Position numbers and translations under genes: made by a program. Positions 23,378 through 35,559 of a stretch of 64,000 nt of DNA are shown here, one piece after another; position 1 is the first letter of the stretch, and every line of letters begins with the position of its first letter. The stretch is from Chinchilla lanigera (Eukaryota > Chordata > Mammalia > Rodentia > Chinchillidae): the NCBI RefSeq assembly GCF_000276665.1, contig NW_004955433.1, forward strand, positions 20,152,399 to 20,216,398, in the 5' to 3' direction. The notes below the pieces were generated by a model. It saw only the letters and a list, made by a program, of their open reading frames with translations. It searched no databases and had not been told where the DNA came from.

Positions 23378-23654
23378 TGAATACATAAACCCTCTTATAA
23401 TTACTCCTTATTAAATCTTTCAGTAATACTTTCACAAAGGCAGACAAAAATGTTTCAGAAGCTTGAAATCACCTTCCCACTCTGGCTATACTCTCCTTTC
23501 TTTTCTGCCTGATTTTGTAGCATCTTGCCTGGCCATGCCACGTGGCCGCTTCATCTATAGGCTTCACATGTATAAAGCTCTCTTCCTACACAGCATTTTG
23601 TCCCTACTCTTCCATCTCCTTCCAGTCATCTTTTCTTCTATTTTTATTTTGTGC

Positions 23655-24023
23655 TCTGGTTTGTTTTTTGTATTCCCTTCAAAGTGCGTGTTGAAACACG
23701 GTCCCCATTGTGTAGTCTAAAGAAGTAGAGTTTTTTTGACAATTAAATCAAGAGTTCTCTACTCTCGTAAATTGATTGCTGCCTTGAGGAAATCACTGAA
23801 GGGCTCTAGTTGAGGCCCTTTCTTGCCCTTTTGCTATATGAAAGCAAAACATCGAATTCCTAGGGACAGCATAGCCAATGATGAAGACAACATGTCTGGC
23901 TTCCAAGATGTGAAGCCTCATAGTACTGGTGGTGGATTTCCAAATCTCCAACACTGTAAGAAATAAATTTTTACTATTTATAATAAAGGTATTCTATTAG
24001 AGCAACAGAAATACACTAAAGCA
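23655..24023 (+). mobile_element. MaLR LTR (MLT1/MST-like), solo
   Basis: Blocks in MaLR order: gcgtgttgaaacacggtccc, cattgtgtagtc, gcctcatagtactg, caacactgtaagaaataaat (with the AATAAA polyadenylation signal at about 23963) and the end acactaaagca. The start is approximate. Upstream 23480-23650 is CT-rich and unassigned. Confidence 0.65.
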
Positions 24024-24395
24024 TGTTATCAATTCTACTTTTATTCGAGTCCAAATTTGATCAATGATTTCTATAGCACCACACTCTTCAAGCTATGATT
24101 ACACTATTTTACAGTATTTTCTGTTCATCTTTTATACCTAATAGTTCTTAAAGGTCATTTAAAAATTATTTTAGTACATGAGTATATTTTTATTTCTCAT
24201 GGTCATTACACATAATTCTCAAAGAGATTCTCTGAGGAATAATGTTTATTTGTGAATGGTATAGCATTACCAGAAGAATATCCATGCAAGCTGTAAGTTA
24301 CAGGGTTCTCAAAACACTAGAAAATTTTAAAGACAAGAAAAAATTTATGTGAACTACTTAGATGCAAAGTTCATGGGTCCTGGAAATCCTAGGCA

Positions 24396-24460
24396 GGAAC
24401 TGGCATTGGCTCATTGACAGAAAGATGCTTGTTAGGCAAATATTGTGTTCAGAGTATTCT
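24396..24460 (+). mobile_element. Possible very old ID-like fragment
   Basis: ggcattggctcattgacaga then gatgcttgttaggcaaatat aligns loosely with an ID/tRNA-Ala-like head and middle. Low confidence because of divergence. Confidence 0.25.
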
Positions 24461-24531
24461 GTCAAATTTGTCAGAGTATATAGTCTGAATTGTCCAGAGT
24501 ATCTTGTCTAAGTCATTGAAGTCTTAAATAT

Positions 24532-24659
24532 TAAAGATAAACTGTGGGGCTGGGGATTTAGCTCAGCGGCAAAAGCGCCTGCCTGGCAAGCGCAAGGTCA
24601 TGAGTTCGGTTCCCGGTACCGGAGAAAAAAACAAAACAAAACAAAAAAAAGATAAACTG
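24532..24659 (+). mobile_element. Young ID SINE with perfect 12-bp TSD
   Basis: The body from 24545 is a consensus-like ID ending GGTACCGGAG, with a (CAAAA)n tail. The target duplication aaagataaactg is exact at 24532-24543 and 24648-24659. CpGs are mostly intact. Confidence 0.97.
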
Positions 24660-25213
24660 CTATGGAAATCTATGCATAAATAGAAGGTATATAAAGCATG
24701 TGCTATATAAAAAAGGCAAAGAAACCTCTTTTGGGCCTGCAGAAAGTCTTGAAAAAGTACTTAGGCAGGCATGAACCCTCCTCACTCATAGACTCTGAGT
24801 TTTAAACTCTCTCAAGCTTTCACAAAAAGCACCTTGGTCACGCGATGGCTATGATTCATCCAGATTTCTAACACTGACAGAAGTTTAAGAGATGCTGTAC
24901 TTGGTTCCAAAATGATTCCTGAGGAGACCTAACTGATCTTGGTAGTAAGCAAAAGTTAAACTTTTCTTTGTAGAGGTCTCATTTTAACTTGGTCTAAAAC
25001 ATCCAGCAGAAAAGTGTAACCATAAGATGTAAAGAAACAATGCCACAGTAATAGGTTAACTGTAAAAAGTTTAAGTCATCAACAACCTCTGACAATTACC
25101 GGGTAGACATAACTGACCACTGTTATGGACTTTGGATAATATTCTTCAAGCACAGCTTTTCCAGTTTCAACTGAACACCCATTACTTCTGCAGCTAAGCA
25201 GAAAAGGGAGATA

Positions 25214-25428
25214 TGTTGGGAGCCACTGGAGCTGGTTATTGGTCAAGCAGTCAAGCTACCTCAGTATTGAAAAAGGCATCCTGCCAGACAATTACAGTCC
25301 TTAGTCACTAGGCAACATTACCCCACCCACTGCCATGACACTAACTTTGCAAGTGTATAAAAAAATGCCCCTACTGTTGAAGTCAGTCCTCATGCTCATC
25401 AGGCAAGAGGTAACTCCACCTGACCCAG

Positions 25429-25461
<33 letters not shown>

Positions 25462-25545
25462 CACTGGTTCTACAAGAAAAATTTCCTCATGCTATCATCA
25501 ACTTTTGTATCACCTACTGGGCAATTTTAGCTCTACAAATGTAAG
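25214..25545 (+). mobile_element. Possible class II (ERVK-like) LTR
   Basis: Starts TGTTGGGAGCC, a start typical of ERVK/IAP-class LTRs. It is preceded by a purine run (cagaaaagggagat) that could be a polypurine tract. A TATA-like tgtataaaaaaa lies near 25355, and a 30-A run occupies 25429-25458. The 3' end is unclear. Sequence from about 24680 may be the provirus interior, but I recognise no frame in it. Confidence 0.4.
25429..25458. repeat. Poly(A) run, about 30 nt
   Basis: Pure A tract between ctgaccca-g and cctcactggttc. It may be an expanded polyadenylation-signal region of the surrounding LTR-like element. Confidence 0.9.
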
Positions 25546-25623
25546 AAATATGTGTATTGTGTCTATCAAAGTTATCTCTACAAGAAACACAATTCCAGAC
25601 TCATAATTGGATGTTTTAACTAT

Positions 25624-25699
25624 TTTTGATGCCAGGGATTGAAATCAGGACTTCGGTCATGCTAGGGAAGCACTGTACCACTGAGTTGCATTCTCAGCC
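25624..25699 (-). mobile_element. ID SINE, old diverged copy
   Basis: A reversed ID: gccagggattgaaatcagga, catgctagggaagcactgta, then ccactgagttgcattctcag. It lacks the GGTACC end. Confidence 0.75.
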
Positions 25700-25764
25700 T
25701 CCACAAGTATGGACTAAATTAAACGTTGTGAGTTAATATTTTGCCTCAAAGCATACTTACCTCT

Positions 25765-26510
25765 GGGGCAGCTTTCCTGTTTCTGGGGTAAAATATCTGA
25801 TGTTTACAACTTAAAGAGAGGAAACTTGATTTAGCTCACTGTTTCAGATGGTTCACTCCATCGAGAGCTGGTTTTAAAGTAAAACATCATGGCGGAAGGG
25901 CATGGTGGAACAAACGTGCTCACTTCATTGCAGGTGGGAAGAGCAAATGAATAGCAATGGAGAGAGATATGCCTTCCAAATTGTTATGGTTGATACATTG
26001 TGTCAACCTGGAGAGTCTAGAGGTTTGGCTAAGTGACTCAGCAGGAAGCCAAGGTGCTTACTTTGTATACATCCTGAGCCTGTGGAAGAGGAGGGCATGG
26101 AGATTTTGTGAGAGCTACATGCCCCTTAGGTGGGGGTAGCCTTTTTACAATGTAAGGGAGGGAAAGAAGCTGCTTGATGCGATTCCTACCTTTTGCTCTG
26201 GCTGCTTTGCTGTTCCGCTGCCATTCCCCCCTTTGCTCTTGTTGCTTTTCTACCTTCTGCCTCAGAGCCAGCCAAGTATGGACTGAAACCTCTACAAACT
26301 CTAAGCTAGATAAACCTTTCCTTCCTTCATTTTGGGTGTTGGGTATTTTGTCTCAGCAAAGAGAGAAAAGAACCAAGACACAAATGTACATGCCCAAGTA
26401 GCCCCTCAGCTGGGGTCTACATTTTGACACATGATGACTATGACACCACCGTGTTCTAATCATCTCTCCAGGCATTCTTTAATCCGGTCAAGTTGACAAT
26501 TAAGATTAAA
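25765..26510 (-). mobile_element. Old ERVL/MaLR LTR split by a nested LTR
   Basis: The left part, 25765-25981 (gatttagctcactgtttcag, aacatcatggcggaagggca), and the right part, 26386-26510 (agctggggtctacattttga, gtcaagttgacaattaagat), are consecutive blocks of one minus-strand LTR. The plus-strand LTR at 25982-26380 sits between them. Confidence 0.65.
25982..26380 (+). mobile_element. Solo LTR (ERVL/MaLR class), nested, perfect 5-bp TSD
   Basis: A 399-bp LTR starting TGTTATGGTTG and ending CCAAGACA. It is flanked by the exact 5-bp duplication caaat (25977-25981 and 26381-26385). The 3' half has gactgaaacctctacaaact and gataaacctttccttccttc, shared with the LTRs at 43213 and 59197. Open frames inside are not genes. 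Confidence 0.85.
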
Positions 26511-26524
26511 GGCACAGGGGGGAT

Positions 26525-26725
26525 AATATAATGCTTAAGACTTCAGGCTGAGAGTGAAATTTTACCAACCAAATAAAGTTGTGTAATTTTGAGAGAAGTT
26601 ATTTAAACTTCAAATCTTTAGTCTCTTCTTATATAGAATAGGATTAATAATCATGTCTCTTTCCTGGTGTGCCAATTAGAAGAACTGAATGTAGATTGCT
26701 GAGCACAATTCTTAGCACAGTGGAG
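26525..26725 (+). mobile_element. MIR SINE, nearly full length
   Basis: The ordered MIR blocks are visible: ataatgcttaagacttcagg, gtgtaattttgagagaagtt then atttaaactt, agaataggattaataatcat, gaatgtagattgctgagcac and cttagcacagtg. About 200 bp. Confidence 0.75.
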
Positions 26726-28381
26726 CCTGTGGCTAGTGATGATTATTTGCCTTACAGGAGTCTGATAAATATTAAGTACTTGCTAAAGGGCTGTTAGAAT
26801 CAATGGATTCCAATTGCCACATACAGATGTCCAAGAAAAGCTGTTACATAGGGCTGTGAATATCCTTATTCAGTAGCATCCCCTTCCCAGAGATTATCTC
26901 TGCATCACCGTATTAGACAAGTAATTATTGAATAAGCCTCAGTTTCCTCAGTTTTTAGAAAACAAGTTAGAATGGAATTTTTCACCATCTCCTTCAGCAC
27001 AGAAATATTGCGGGTCAAATACGCTTTGTAGACAAGACCTTAAATTCTGTTATATTATTTGAGGCACGTTTGGAGTACCTGCTAGTCTCACAGTTGCCCT
27101 AAGGCTCTGTTTATGCAGGCAAATTGAAGAGGAGACATGAGCCTATTATAGAGCAGAAGCTGGGAAAAGGGGACTCATTTGACCTGAACTGTCTCCATTG
27201 ATACCCTTCCCAGGGTGATCGCTCAACTCTTCATCTGACAGTGTAGACAGAGCCTGAGGAAGGACTGAGGGCAAATACAGATTGAGATGGTGAAACTTGC
27301 AAAATACATGCTTACTGCAACTGTTTGATGATAAGGGCTTGTACGCTGCTCAAGAGCACCACATTTTGATGTAACGTGACTTAATTCAACTCCATTTAGC
27401 AGGCCGTATCTGCCGATGGCTTTGATGACACCATCCAAATGAAAGTTTTCAGGGAAATTGCAGGTTGGGGTACGGAATGCATGACTGTGTAAAGTATGTG
27501 GAGTGGCAAATTGTTTCTGTCTTGATGCCTGAAAAATGAAAATGAGTTTTTGAATGAACAAACTAGCTGTGGTATGGAATGAGAGGACCTAGTTCGGCAA
27601 TGAAGACTGGACATTGTCACTGCATTCTCACATAAGCCACTTAAAACTCTCAAGCCACCTTGTGTCAGTTCTTCACTTATTCTGTCTACCTTATGTGTGC
27701 AGTTTTACACTGTTCGCTCTCTCTTTCTTATAATTTCTACTGTGTATTTTGTTTGGCTTGCTTTTAGTTTTGCTGTAGATGATTTCTTTTTCTACTTTAG
27801 TCTTTAAGTTACTACTACAGAGACAGCATTTCTCGATCCCTGGTCTACTCCTGTCATCTCTTTATCTTATTTCAAATTCTAATTATTTAGCTCCTCCCTC
27901 AAAATTTGATCACAATTATAATTTAAGATCATTCATATCTTTATATTCATGTCTTTACCCTTTTTCTTTTTAGTATAGAATCACTGTGAATATCGTTAGA
28001 ACTGTTCCTTCCTAGTCAGGTCTCCACCCCTGGCAAAGCACAAAGCAGGCACAAGTACCTTCTTTGTTTCCAGAAGTACTGGGTGATACTATTATATGCA
28101 GGGATCACACTGATGAATACACGGATACTGTGAAATTGGGAGCTGGGCAAAAAGCTCCTTTAAATATGTCTTTTCCTAGTACCTGAAGAAGACGTTGAAA
28201 AAAACATCCCTCATGTTCTATCATGGAGGGACTGAGGACAAAAAAAATCCTCTGTTTTGTGAAGAGCTATTACTGGTGTGAAACAGATTCCTATAATTCC
28301 TTACTACAATTTTACAACCCACTTTGTTCACCAATATACAAACAATTGAAGCATCTAATCTGATCATTTTCTTCTGAATTT
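26726..28381. other. Repeat-poor unique DNA
   Basis: No young transposon. The part at 27000-27560 is relatively GC-balanced and is a candidate conserved noncoding segment. Overlapping minus-strand open frames (27223-27561 and 27396-27653) show no recognised domain. Confidence 0.45.
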
Positions 28382-28548
28382 CAAAAATATAGAAAACCAG
28401 CCAGGGCTGGGGATGATGGCGCATGCCTGTAATCCCTGCACTTGGGAGCCTGCGACAGGAGGATCGTTGCAAATTTGAGACCAGCCTGGGCTACAAAGTG
28501 AGCTTAAGGCCAGCCTGAACTGCATAGCAAGACCCTATCTCAAACAGA

Positions 28549-28593
<45 letters not shown>

Positions 28594-28610
28594 GCACAAA
28601 AATTAGAAAA
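28382..28610 (+). mobile_element. B1 SINE with TSD and long A tail
   Basis: The body at 28397-28550 has gcatgcctgtaatccctgca, gcctgggctacaaagtgagc and gcaagaccctatctcaaaca, then about 42 A. The duplication caaaaatatagaaaa (28382-28396) recurs as caaaaattagaaaa (28597-28610). Its 5' end (gggctggggatgatgg) is not the usual B1 head and resembles the ID head. Confidence 0.92.
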
Positions 28611-29379
28611 ATATTCTGGAACACATTCTAAACAGAAAATTAACAAATATGTCTCCTAATTTCTGTCCTGGCACCAAGTAGACTATTTCAATTGTTTATC
28701 ATCTTTGGTGTCAAGGTGAAATGCATTGTATCATGTATTAACTGAGGGAAGGTTATAACAAAGACAGCATGTCTCTCTCAATTCTCCAAATTTCAAAATG
28801 CTTTGTAACACGTGCCATCAGACAGAGTAGGAAGAGCACATGGCATGCTTCTTCCTGACAGCGAAGGGGCCTGGGTGATTTTTAGAGGGAAAGGATTTTC
28901 TCCTGATGAGAGGTTACTCCTGGAAGTGCCAGCCCTCTGGGAAAGAGGGTTGAGGTCAAATCTCATCATGGGCAATATTTAAATCTGCTGTATTGCAGGG
29001 TGAGTGAGAGTGAGTAGCTTTCACCTTTGTGCACCTGTTTTCTTTGTGAGTTTGAAAGGTTCAATTGGTTTGTCACTTTCCTGCCTGTTTAATCAGGGTA
29101 TCTTCCATGTCTTGGAAAAGGCAGGAAAATCACACTGTACTCTAATATGACCAGAAAGACAAGCTGCACATACCTGACTATTCAAAGCACTTACTAATGA
29201 GGCAAGATACAGGAGAAAATGTAAATTTGTTTATTCTTCATAGACCTGAAAATGACACATTAATGAAAATTAAATGAAAGAGATTTCCAAATGTAAAACC
29301 TAATGATTTTATGATTCAACCTACATTTCAATCAAAAACAGAAATCATTTAAACAAATGCTTGTCAATTTATTTTAAAA
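28611..29379. other. Intergenic DNA
   Basis: No element recognised. Ends at the second assembly gap. Confidence 0.5.
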
Positions 29380-29479
29380 NNNNNNNNNNNNNNNNNNNNN
29401 NNNNNNNNNNNNNNNNNNNNNNNNNNNNNNNNNNNNNNNNNNNNNNNNNNNNNNNNNNNNNNNNNNNNNNNNNNNNNNN
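29380..29479. other. Assembly gap (100 N)
   Basis: Exactly 100 N in AT-rich DNA. The true size is unknown. Confidence 0.99.
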
Positions 29480-29859
29480 TCTTTCTAATATTTACAATAT
29501 GGAATATTTTGCTTTTGTAACAAGTAAAGAATCAGAATGAGTTAATGATAACACTGCTCGTTCCACGTATTTTTTTTTCCATGCAATTTAAGCACCAAAC
29601 ATAGGAGAAAGAGACACACCAGAAGGAAGCCAGAATTTAAATTTATTTATAGAAGTGTTAGTTTAATAAAAAAAAAAAATCCTTATCTTACCTCACAGAG
29701 TTGTCTCAAAACCCTCCTGACTGAAAGAGAAAAAAAAAAGAGAAAGAAAGAACTGAGAGGTTTACTTATAAATATAGGAAATACGTACTATTTGAAAAAA
29801 ATTTGTGACTGTTACTCCATTTCAGTGTCCAACAAGCTCAATGGGGACTTAAATGCAGG

Positions 29860-30260
29860 TCAAGGGGAATAAATTAGAACAACAATGCACCAATGAGAAA
29901 TGAGAGAGCTTCTCACTGCACAGGGACCTGAGAGGTGCAGAAAATATGACGGCGATTGTTGTGCTAATGCTTGCCTGAGGTACCCTACAAGCCGGAGCAA
30001 AGTGAATTCCATCTCTTGAAGTCTATTCTTTAATTGACACAAAATGCAACTTCCCGAAATGAGATTTGGCTGCTACCTTTAGGGCCGTGGGTGCTTCATC
30101 TTCATGTTTTATTGATGGGATTCTGCGGGGCCCATCGCCGGGACAGCATCAGGAGACTCATTAGTGCAGCTTGCTCTCGGTTCCAAAGATCTCTTACCGA
30201 TCTTTTCTGTGGTTTAAAACACAAGAAAGAGCAAGAAGACGATTTGCACAGTGGCTGAAG
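29860..30260. other. CpG-retaining unique segment, candidate conserved noncoding DNA
   Basis: Not assignable to any repeat. It holds about ten CpGs in roughly 300 bp (for example in gacggcgattg, caagccgg, gggccgtg, catcgccggg), although the window is otherwise strongly CpG-poor outside young IDs. Homeodomain-like TTAATTGACA lies near 30030. Overlapping open frames (29860-30042 -, 30034-30258 +, 30171-30446 +) show no known domain. Confidence 0.35.
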
Positions 30261-30675
30261 GGTTGTTTACTTCAGGAATTCAGGAGCTACTTTTGGCTCT
30301 CCCGTTTAGAAGCTCTTATTCTACTTTATTTCTCACCTTCACCTGTGGTCCCTCAAGAAGAAATTCTACAAATTGAAAATCCCTGTCTTGATACAATTTT
30401 TTCTCTTAAACTGTGGCCAGTGTACACCCTGAGTCAAATGAGCTGAATACTTGCAGTGTTTTTGAGGAATCTGCTTTGTCCTGTGAGGATAGTATTCAAG
30501 AAGGCAGGTATTAGAATATTACTAACATCATCAACTTATATATCTTATTTATTCTGTATGTTTATGTACTTAATTTTCGTGGAAAATTTTTATGTTATAA
30601 ACAGATAATTTTTGAGAATGATAGTTCATTGTTTAATTAAGTGCTTTTTGACTCCTCTAATTTTAAAAGATTTTT

Positions 30676-30830
30676 CTAGTGCCTGGTATTGTGGCACCAT
30701 GCCCACAATACTAGCACTTGGGAGGCTGAGGCAGGGGGATCACAAATTTAAGTCCAGCTTGGCATATACAGTCAGTTCCAGTACAGCCTGGACTATATAA
30801 TGAGACCCTGTTTCAAAAAACTAAAATGAA
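30676..30830 (+). mobile_element. B1 SINE, old copy
   Basis: A diverged plus-strand B1: cacttgggaggctgaggcag, then a decayed middle, and ataatgagaccctgtttcaa. No clear target duplication. Confidence 0.85.
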
Positions 30831-33800
30831 AGCAAAACATTAAAATATTCTTCTGTCAGTTCAGTCCAAAACTGGGACATAAACTCCTTTCATCAGTCAC
30901 TTTCAGAATGTTATCGCTAAAAAGGTTGTCATGATAATATTGTACATAAAAACCAACATATTTTAAGGAGGCACACAGAAATCAGGTATACATTACAAAT
31001 ACTCACTAAAGATGTATTCTTTTTATTTTTATATACCATAAGAATTAAGAGTGATAATGTTCATGAGTTCTGATTCCTTGTATTTAAAACTAGTCAGAAC
31101 TTCAGGTAATGAATTTACCATCTTTCACCTACTAGATGTGTATCTGTGTAATGGAAAAAAATATGCTCCATTTTACACTATTCTGACAAGAAATGATAAA
31201 ATAATCATAATTTAGCCATGTGATTGACAAATAGGAAGAAATGGGCGTATTACTGATTATTGTTACTGTCAATGCTACTTATTATAATTACTCATACATC
31301 TTTTCTTTAGACACTGATTACAATTAATCTTCAGGATTTGCCAAAACTGTTAGACATTTCTGTTCTCATTTATCTGTTTTAATCTGGAATGTATTATTTC
31401 AGTGACAGTACATAATTCAAATATTTACTAATATCATTTTCTCATGAGCCCTGCTTTTAAATTATTTTAATGGTTTTTCCTAAGACTAAGGGATCCATAG
31501 AAGGTCTTACCTGCTAATAAAAGATCAAATTTCATATGTTTTATCTGACTTTAAAAAAAATTATTTCTAACACAATATATGTTACAATATTCTGTGTTCA
31601 GTAAAGCCATGAATTTCTGTTTTTATATTGAAAATAGCATGAAAAATTTTAAAAAGTGACTGTTAACAAAATTACTTTAATATGTTCCATTTAATATTTG
31701 AAGGTCTACCTGCCACAGGATTGAATTTCTGTGATTTAGTAAATTCACGTATATAAATTTATACACATATGTATGTATTTGAGCACATAAACTGTATGTA
31801 GTATGTCACACTATTGTCAAATACAAATATTTTCAGGTATTATTTTTTATTAAAGCTTTAAAATTAAAAAAGGAGCATGTGCAAAACAGAACTTAATGAT
31901 TTAAATTGAAGTTTAGCCTTTGCATTTTCTGCAAGTAGAGTTTCTTTCCTAAAAATGTTATTTCATCTCATTGTATCTAAGCTTCTCAGTCTGTGAATTC
32001 TACAGCATGCAATTCTAATACATCTCTAGCATAGTTCTAAGAAGATTGTAAACAAAATTTAGAAATAAATAAGATCGAGATCCTGCTCTGAAGAAGTGTG
32101 ATCCAAGTGAAATGATATTAAAGCAAGGACAAACCATTAAGAGTTTGCAAACATGTCATCCAAGTAAATTGTAACAGAACCAAGAGGCATAAATCATGGA
32201 CTATGATCTTTCAGTGTTTAAAACAATGTATAAGGTCTAAGTTACCACTGACTTCTGCTTCACGATATATATTTGTTGTCAAATATATTCCATAATTTTG
32301 TACTTTCCCACATTTAGAGATGATAATATTGACTCAGACAGATTAAGCGAATTTAGCCACTAATTGTAAGTGCTAAGTTTTAAGTACTAATGTTTCTCAC
32401 TTCGAAAATTCACCTTTCATTCACTTATTTCTATGGTCTTATAAGTCAATGAGTTAGTACCAAGAAAGAATGTGAACCTCCCAATTCCACCCAAAGTAAT
32501 GAAGAAAAAGAGAAAAAAATAGAAATTGAAGATCAATATTTCCAACTAAATTATATCTGAAATAAATATGCTGGTAAATCCATAATTCAGTAATCACAGA
32601 AAAAATAATCTTACCACTTTTAATGTATCTTCCTTTTATCTACCTACGATAAGACATAATTCTCACCTGAGGAAAAAAAATTATAAAATTCATTCTGAGA
32701 AGCTCTACCTAATGAAGCAAGTATTCTTCATCCTGAGATGTTTGGAAAAGTTCAAGAAATTTACATTACAGTATTGTAAACACTCCACTTAAAAATTCAA
32801 TGGAGAATATTTAACAAAACATGAAAAGAAAGCTTAGAATGAAAACATAAAAGATTAGCAAAAATTTAAATCCTCCCCCTCAATAATACTGCCCCATCAA
32901 AACTGTTTACAATAGCTCTGCATAATTTACCTTCATATATGATAAAATTTATTTAATTTTATTGATTAGAGTATGATTCAGGCACTGCACTCATTATGAA
33001 GTTTTAACAAAAATCAAACATAATGGATGTTTCAAGTTATTTTGAAATATTTCTAAACACCTGGGTTAATTGTACACAGGGTAACTTACTCTCAGAAAGC
33101 TGTATAATAAGAATAGGTAAAGCGGGGTAAAAAGTTTATTCCTATCAGAGCATATGTTAAACAGAGAATGGTCCTTAGAATATAATTACAGGAACTTATT
33201 TCGTATCACACCCTAGTTAGCAACTCGGAGTTTCAGGGTTAATCTAAAACTACAATTTTTGTCCTCAAATCAAAGAACCATAACTGTACCAGCAATTGTC
33301 AGGAGACAATAGAGAGTAGTATTCAATATGTCTTTAGGAAAGAAGTCATATGTAATGGCTATAGAGGCATCAGGTTAAGATTAAACCTTTATATCATATT
33401 TAGATGAGCTCCTGCTGTTCTAGAAATTAATTTGAATTAATCATGATCTTTCCATCATTTATCACACTCTATTCCATAGCTGAATGAGTCAATAGCACAG
33501 CAGCCCTACAAACTCAGAGGCCTGATTTTCAAGTTTGGCCTGGGGATAGGAAGTCAAAAGCTGGCAAAAGACGGATGCTTTGCAGAAGTGACAAATATAG
33601 TTTTTTGGAGAAAGTTGCTGACTGCGGTGTTCCAACTGCAGTGGCTTATCTGCTCCTCCAGATGCTGAAATAATGACAGATGCTTAGAGGAGGATTGACA
33701 AGAGGAAGAAAAGAACTGGTTAAAGCATCTAACCTGCTTGTATGGAGGAAAATAAAAGTCACACTTATGAGATCCCTCTACCAATGAGGTGTATCTATAC

Positions 33801-34140
33801 ATCCCGAGAGGCTACACATAATATATTAATATAACTGTGCAGAACTCTTTGGTGTCAAATTAGAGATTTTTGCTGTTGGAGGTGTGGACAACACTGAACT
33901 ATAACTCCTGTATTCAGAGATTAACAAATTATTACATCACTTTATTGAATATGAAATGACTTCTGGGTGTCTGAGCTGAATGACAGGAGAGCAGTTAATA
34001 ATGACATGATATATATGGCTACATTTTCTACAACTGGGGCAGCTGAATGAGTTTCCTACACTTGTTGCTAAATGTGTTGTTTCAAAATCATTATCATATT
34101 ACTAGATGTGAAAATAAGGACTTAAAATGAATACTTATTT
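30831..34140. other. AT-rich, repeat-poor DNA
   Basis: Over 3 kb without a recognisable young element. A short MIR-like core may lie at 32330-32375 (too weak to call). The open frame at 33554-33802 (-) has no recognisable family. Confidence 0.5.
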
Positions 34141-34213
34141 TATTTATTTATTTATTTTTTTTGTGGTACAGGGAATGGAACTCAGGACTTGCACTTGCCA
34201 TATCCCTGGCCCT
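34141..34213 (-). mobile_element. ID SINE with internal deletion, (TTTA)n tail
   Basis: The (TTTA)n/T tract at 34141-34162 is the tail of a minus-strand ID: tggtacagggaatggaactc, then cttgcacttgcca, jumping directly to tatccctggccc. The segment between the GGCAAG middle and the A-box region is missing. Confidence 0.85.
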
Positions 34214-35559
34214 GAATACTTATTTTAAAAGTACAAGTAACAAATCTTTGTTAAGCAAGTTGAAATTTTTGGCTTTTGCATAAAAAACTCATAAGATATC
34301 AATCTTTGTATTAGATTAAAGAGGGCCTATATGATAAAGAGTCAAAAATGGTGAAGGATGAGGACTAATTTAACTTACTTAAAATGCACTTAAGTATATT
34401 GTATTTGAAATACCAATTTAACATACCTGAGAGGTGTGTGCGTGCATGTGGTGTATGTAAGAAAATTAAATTTTGTGGTTTACATGTCAATATCTCTCCA
34501 TTTGGTTGTTGTTGGCTTTCTTTCCTCTCTGATTTTCTTTAAAAGAGGTCATTCAACTTCCTATGAGAGAAACTTACTCTTACCAGAAGAAAACTACCCA
34601 GTTGTAAAACACTGTTTGCAAGAAAAGAGAAACATTTATCCAAACATGGCAATTCCCTATGAGATTTTCTTACATTTTATATGGGCTGCAGAAAGAACAC
34701 TTTCACAGTATCATTTGCAATAATTTCCCATTCATAACTGGAAAGCTCTTATTATTAAATTATTTCTGCATTCTGCTGAAATTCTTGAGAGTGCATTGGA
34801 AATGTACTCCTAAAGTGAACCACTAGGTAACTAAATCTTAAGATATTTGATAGCTAACTGAAAGTGTCTGCTGAAAAGGCAATAGGGAAAACTCAAAGAG
34901 AGAGGAAGAAGAGGGTGTACAGGGTTGGAGCTGGATGAGCTAAATTTTCAAACAGAAATTCCTATGTCCACCTGTAAATGTTTTGAAACATGCCTCCTCT
35001 ATGTTTGATGCCAGTAGAGCTAAACAAATCACAAAGGAGAAAGCATGCTTACAACACATATGTTTACATTTTTTCCAGAATTGTTATGAAGGTTTAGCAA
35101 AGCTGTTTCTCAAACAAATAGTTTAGTATTTAGGAAAAATACAGTCAGCTGGACTGTCTGAATATCCCCCAATTACTGAGAAAAAGAGAAAGACAACTCA
35201 GGTATTTTTTTTTTGTCTCCATGATGAATAAATCACAGAATATAATTGTGTACTCTCTCTAATATCATGCTATAGAAATGATTCCTGAAAGTATAGTCTT
35301 TCTCTCTAATATATATAATCTATGTATACACAAGGTTTTAATAATGAATTATAAAAGTAAATGTACTTAAGAGTATGGTTCCCTTTAGAAAATATTTATG
35401 GCAAGATCCATATCTAGAGTCAGTGTAAGTATACTGGTATGAAATAAATCTTGGGAAACTCTTCATCTTACAAAATTAAAACTGTATTGTTTCTACCAGT
35501 ATGACTACTTTAGTTGTCTTGCAGAAATAAAATCGTAGAAAGTATGGACCTATCCTACC
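34214..35559. other. AT-rich intergenic DNA
   Basis: No element recognised. The open frame at 34436-34723 (+) shows no family signature. Confidence 0.5.

Noticed and set aside
27223..27561. 112-codon open frame on the minus strand
   Set aside because: No domain, signal or repeat pattern, and no splice or promoter context. Kept only as part of a candidate noncoding segment.
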